64,000 nt of DNA from Sipunculus nudus (lineage: Eukaryota > Annelida > Sipuncula > Golfingiida > Sipunculidae). The notes under the pieces were generated by a model. The model was not told where the DNA came from and did not search any database. It saw nothing but the letters and a program-made list of their open reading frames with translations. Below, piece by piece: positions 59,461-64,000 of this stretch (positions are counted from its first letter, which is position 1; each line of letters opens with the position of its first letter). Where the stretch lies: positions 41,540,714 to 41,604,713 of the forward strand of contig CM049320.1 of assembly GCA_026874595.1 (NCBI GenBank), in the 5' to 3' direction. A program made the position numbers and the translations under genes.

Positions 59461-61198
59461 ACTCCAAAGTAGTAAAATGACTCCCAGGTCAAGCAGGAGA
59501 GAGGCTTTGTGATATAATTATATTTTGCACAAAGACACTTCAGTTTGGAATGTAATATTTTGAAGGAAGGTCATGAAACATGAGAGAATATCTTTTGTTC
59601 GGCATATGGTGAATGTTCCAATTACCTAACATAAGTTTAAAACTAACTGTGTATTATATAACTGACCAGAAACAAAAGGATAAAATCGTCACATCAAACG
59701 GCACCGGGACATTTAAATACCTGAAACGTATATGTACGGCGACGGTCTGAAGCACTGCACAACGGCTCCACAGTCCTTTGTTTAGTTGATGATAACAGGA
59801 ACAATATCTTTCACATTTCATCTTGCCCATAAGTAGTGCCATTTCCACTCTCTAATATTAACACCGTCAGAGTGCCTTATCATTTTGCATTGAGGACCGC
59901 ACTGTCTACATGTAGCGCTTGATAAGGATGCAAATGCTTGCGTCATTTTTGAAAACTACTCATGGCCTACAAGTACGATGTCATAAGTCAGACCGATCAT
60001 TTACGGTACACTTTCTAACAACACCTAACATGTGCGAAAAAATTCCTTTAAACTCAACATTGGTGAATCCCTTTGCATGTTTGCTGAATTTCTGACAGCA
60101 TGAATACAGGCAAAGCTCGCATGGGTTACTGGACGGTAGCCAATTTGCACGTGATACAGGATTTGGCTCGTTTCCATGAAGATGGATGTTCAGTTTGGTA
60201 TGAAACATTTATTATTTTGTTTTAAATCATCATCGTAGCCCAGTGTTACAATTATCGGCTGTATATCACGAGAGCAATACGACAGGGTGGATGTCCGTAA
60301 CAGTACATTTCTCCATACAACTTATATCACGAATGAAATTAGGCTTACCAGACCAATATATATGTTTACTAACTCGATTATTTACGGCTAATCTATGAGA
60401 ATTGGGGAGGTTGTTAAAACGTTTTTGTTTCACATCGTCACAGCCGGGGTCTCTAAAATCTGAAATTAAATGGGAAAATCCTGTGTTCAAAGGAATAAAT
60501 TGACTACTTAGTATGATACATCCCAAGCACCATGTATTAGGTGTTGTATTTGACATTTTGACTATTGTAAAAGCACTGGCAAAGTTTGTTTGTGTAAAAC
60601 GTACCCCGGTCATGCGATACTGTTATTGTCGGCTTACAAGCATCAATTTGGTGCGATATTAAGGCTGTCCGGGTTAATGGTTTCCGCGTTACGTCTTGAC
60701 ACGAAACAGACGCTTAAAACCCTTGTGGAACTCCGAACCATCAGTCACTTTATAAATCACGTCTGTGTAGCTTCAGATGCAACAGACTGACGAGACAGCC
60801 TTCATTAACGGGGAGGACAGATCACCCGTGAAGGTCATTCAATTTAAGCACGTCGGGACGCGGTGACTTTGCTTACAATGTACAATAACGCTCCATGGAT
60901 TGAAACGAAGATCTGATCATAGACAGTCTGGAACCATCCCGGTAGACTTTGCTACGTGGATCTACTTCCCCCGAGAACAACAGATAAACCATTCCAGGCA
61001 GACGCCAGTGAAAAAGGGATGGGCAAATAGAGGGTTTTCGCATGCGTCAGTTAACGAACAAGGAAGCGTGCATGTTGGATAATTAAAATCCAACACACAA
61101 ACAATCACGTATATCCTCAAGCGGTTTACTCCTGTCAGTCACTTCCACGGATACTCATGTCATTTGTATCTATTAATCAACATGGAATCCGCTTTCTA
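59461..61198. other. Intergenic; no gene recognised
   Basis: A 115-codon minus-strand frame (60613-60266) resembles nothing known to me and lacks other support. Confidence 0.5.
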
Positions 61199-61523
61199 AG
61201 GAATACAAGCCTCCGCCACGTGATGGTCCTATTTTTTGGGATGCATTCACATATTCTGCCCATATTCCCAGGTTCATTCGTGCATAAGTGACTGTATAAT
61301 TCTGAATATTCCTTGATTAAGTTCCTGATTCCGGCTCATGTGCAGGATCCCCACAAAATTCGTATAAAATTTTCATTGGCCCATTCCCAAAGTGTACTGA
61401 AACTTTAATAAGATTACATCCATGATCGCGTGAGTTATGATGTGAACAAACACAAAAATACAAACACACAACAATAACACACACATGAACAGGGATGAAC
61501 ACATACCCTCCTGGCGGGGGCAA
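61199..61523 (-). mobile_element. Family Q MITE, copy 6 (inverted)
   Basis: The plus strand reads AAGGAATACAAGCCTCCGCC at the left and CCTCCTGGCGGGGGCAAT at the right. On the minus strand it is a full copy with GGATCCTGCACATGAGCCGG in the middle. Confidence 0.7.
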
Positions 61524-62399
61524 TATTCTCCCATTAATGCGAGGATTAGCCAAAATTCAGTTGTTGTATGTATCATTTTTTTCTTCGTCACATCAATAAG
61601 AAATGCCACCTGTTTGACGAAACCGCGCTAAAATTAAGTTTTAACCATCTCCTTAACCGATAGAGAACTCCTTTTCACGTTTAACGCCGGGTAAAGTGTG
61701 CTGTACGCCACATCAGGACTTTGTGTATGCCTCATCAGGACTAACAAATAAACACACACGTCACAGCCGTGCACATGATGGCACGCCTCAGGCGCCATAT
61801 GAGTGCGAATGATAAAGAGTAGTCTCTCAAAACCACTGCAGGAACAGAAACGAACAAGAACCAACTCTCGAGTATAGCCTGACGCTTGAGTTCTACTAAA
61901 GAAGTACGCTATATGCTGATCGGAATATTTTGGTATAAATTTCTACCAATACAAAAATGTCTTTCCTCATATTTTCTATTTAATTTGATCTCCTAGATCT
62001 TATCTTGAGCAGGTAAAATCAGATCTTTCTTTCTACTACAAGGTTTCATTTTACGACACATAATTATATAATGTAGTTAAGGATTTACTTTCAAAAACAC
62101 GCTCGTTTATCTCGACTTTTCTATGGTACAAGAAAGCGTTTCTTCATTTTAGCTGATGAGGGTTTGATACGTATCACCATTTAGTTCTGGTCCCAGGTGG
62201 GACTACTCCCGTAAAACATCGCCCAAGCGGAATATTAGTGGAACAGCGCCACAGACGCAAAGTCTGAGGGTAACCCCATTATAGCATATAGAGCTGTCTG
62301 ACTATAATTCTTATTTATTTGGTGGACTTCATATGCCTAGAATGTTGTTAAGTCAGATATTACCCGGCACAACATAGATTTGAATGGCGAGCAAAATCA

Positions 62400-62463
<64 letters not shown>
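62400..62463. repeat. (TA)n microsatellite
   Basis: TA run with one GTA interruption. AT-rich repeats continue to about 62560. Confidence 0.95.
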
Positions 62464-62467
<4 letters not shown>

Positions 62468-63076
62468 ATATTATGGTTCTTCTAAGTTTTTTTATAAGTA
62501 TATATATATAAATATAATTAAAATATATTATAATATATATAATGATATAATATAATTACAAATATAAACATTATATTCATAAAACGTTAGGTAAATACAT
62601 CTAGAGCAGAAATATTAGCTGGGAATTTATTTCCGAAGTTTTCGTGCGTTAAGGTAATCAGAGAATTCATGATTCCACCGATGAAAATCACAGGGTCAGA
62701 GATAATATCTTGACTCCAGCTTGTGGTCGATTTCATCTATAGTTGTTATAGTTAAATTGGCTGCGTTTTCAATAAAGGTACACACATTTTTTATTACTAT
62801 TTTTTGAATGCCATTGGCACATATGATAAATGTGATGATTCAATTTTCCTGAAAGCCACAGGTGTATTACGTGTATATATTATTCTCGTCTTAATTGAGT
62901 ATATGCAGATATTAATAAACCACGAAATGCCTACGTTTCTATTCTCATTCCACGAATTTGATACCCCCACGATTTGAGTTTTGCACAAAAAAACACGACA
63001 TTTTAAGCCTACGCTGTTTTCTTAATCCACAGTGTATATAATACACTTTGAAAGTGCTCGAATATAGTTAAATCGG

Positions 63077-63110
<34 letters not shown>
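63077..63110. repeat. (TA)n microsatellite
   Basis: About 16 TA units. Confidence 0.95.
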
Positions 63111-63113
<3 letters not shown>

Positions 63114-63947
63114 ATCATAAAACAAATGAGATAGACCAGCAAACATAACAAATACCAATGCCAATTAACTCTTTGCAGTACAGATAAGCAGATTAAATTT
63201 CTGAAACCGCCACCTGCGCCTATTGTTTTTTAAAACACTTAATGGCGCCGGCCGTCAACTAAGGAGCTTTAGAAAAAGGCCACTTAGACTTTACAGTAAT
63301 ACGTTATGATGGGAATGATTCAATATGTTCAACGTCTTCATCTTTCACCGAAAGATGAATTGATAAAACACCACTGCGTAACACAAGCCACTTTCTGTTT
63401 CAGCTAATGAAATCAAGCAGTTAAAAGTAAAACCTTTGGGACACGCTTGCTCTTACGGCTCAATTGGGGTTGTTACCAGAGGTTTCAGAAATGAGAGATG
63501 CTCTTTATTTGCAAAGTTTATTACATAAGAAAAAAAACCCCAACATATATATATGATATAACTGGGCTACAAAACATTTGTATATGAAATCAAATAATCA
63601 TCGGACCTGAGGGACGAACTTTCAGCACGCTTCCGCTTGAATTACATATTTCTGATAATGTTTCTCCTTATGTTTTCAGATATCCCCGAGTCGACAAAAC
63701 ATGGAGAAGATAGCAAAGTTCAAAGATTCCGATGTTATTTACTTTCGATAATACTCATCACATCTCATTTAATTTGCTGGTAGCGGGCTGCATAGTGACA
63801 GAGACAATTATTGACTAGTATCTGAGATTGATAAAAAGTTGTCTTGAGGTAGCTGATGATGTGCTTTGTTGCATAAAAACAAAAATAACGACCTCTGTGT
63901 ATATCCTTTCAGAGATAGTGGAACTTATTTAATCTAAAAAAATTGTG

Positions 63948-63949
<2 letters not shown>

Positions 63950-63981
<32 letters not shown>
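63950..63981. repeat. (GA)n microsatellite
   Basis: GA run with one AAAG interruption near the window end. Confidence 0.95.
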
Positions 63982-64000
63982 CTTTATACAGCTTCAGTAA

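Noticed and set aside
60266-60613. 115-codon minus-strand frame
   Set aside because: No family resemblance, no splice sites or composition change; consistent with a chance frame.
62150-62230. CTGATGAGGG as a hammerhead ribozyme core
   Set aside because: No GAAA box and no closing helices at the required spacing.
1-64000. CRISPR arrays, operons, bacterial-type signals
   Set aside because: Nothing of the kind is present; the window is animal genomic DNA with introns, SINEs and microsatellites.

Overview
The window is eukaryotic, AT-rich and mostly non-coding. It carries long (TA)n, (CT)n and poly-G tracts, tRNA-derived SINEs and several families of short non-autonomous transposons. Two dispersed families are of kinds I recall from bivalve genomes: one with ends like GACCCATGGGTCA...CAGCTGAGCTAA and a CGGACGGACGGAC stretch near its 3' end, the other with CCTCCGCC / GGCGGAGG ends. 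Together with an invertebrate-type neuropeptide receptor, they suggest a mollusc, most likely a bivalve. The species cannot be fixed from the sequence alone.

Only one protein-coding gene can be supported. It is a rhodopsin-like, SRW-type (myosuppressin/FMRFamide/DMSR-like) neuropeptide GPCR on the minus strand. A long exon at 24589-23558 carries all seven transmembrane segments and ends at a clear GTAAGT donor. The apparent open frame beyond that donor is intron read-through. A short second exon at 21400-21221 fits in phase 0 after a good acceptor and supplies a 59-residue Ser/Thr/Asp/Glu-rich cytoplasmic tail, for a predicted protein of about 403 residues. The intron, about 2.16 kb, holds a MITE and a (TA)n tract.

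Region by region: 1-20.7 kb is intergenic, with microsatellites, SINEs, MITEs, a 57-bp minisatellite, an 83-nt near-perfect hairpin, a GC-rich degenerate repeat block and a ~2.5-kb repeat element with an ~812-bp tandem duplication inside it. 20.7-25.2 kb is the GPCR locus. 25.2-31 kb is SINEs and duplicated segments. 31-38 kb has a large inverted-repeat pair and a chain of CGGACGGAC-type elements. 42.5-44.9 kb is a ~2.4-kb element bounded by ~200-bp GC-rich terminal inverted repeats. 47.2-47.6 kb holds a 364-bp miniature LTR element (TRIM) with primer-binding site, polypurine tract, 4-bp target duplication and a tRNA-like Pol III box pair inside its 5' LTR. 48.3-53.4 kb contains further transposons, including a pogo-like 705-bp element and a region dense in an AAAAATCGGCCG motif. 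53.4-64 kb is largely featureless apart from a SINE, two MITE copies and microsatellites.

The most novel-looking item is the TRIM with a tRNA-like LTR. The most useful annotation correction is the two-exon model of the receptor.
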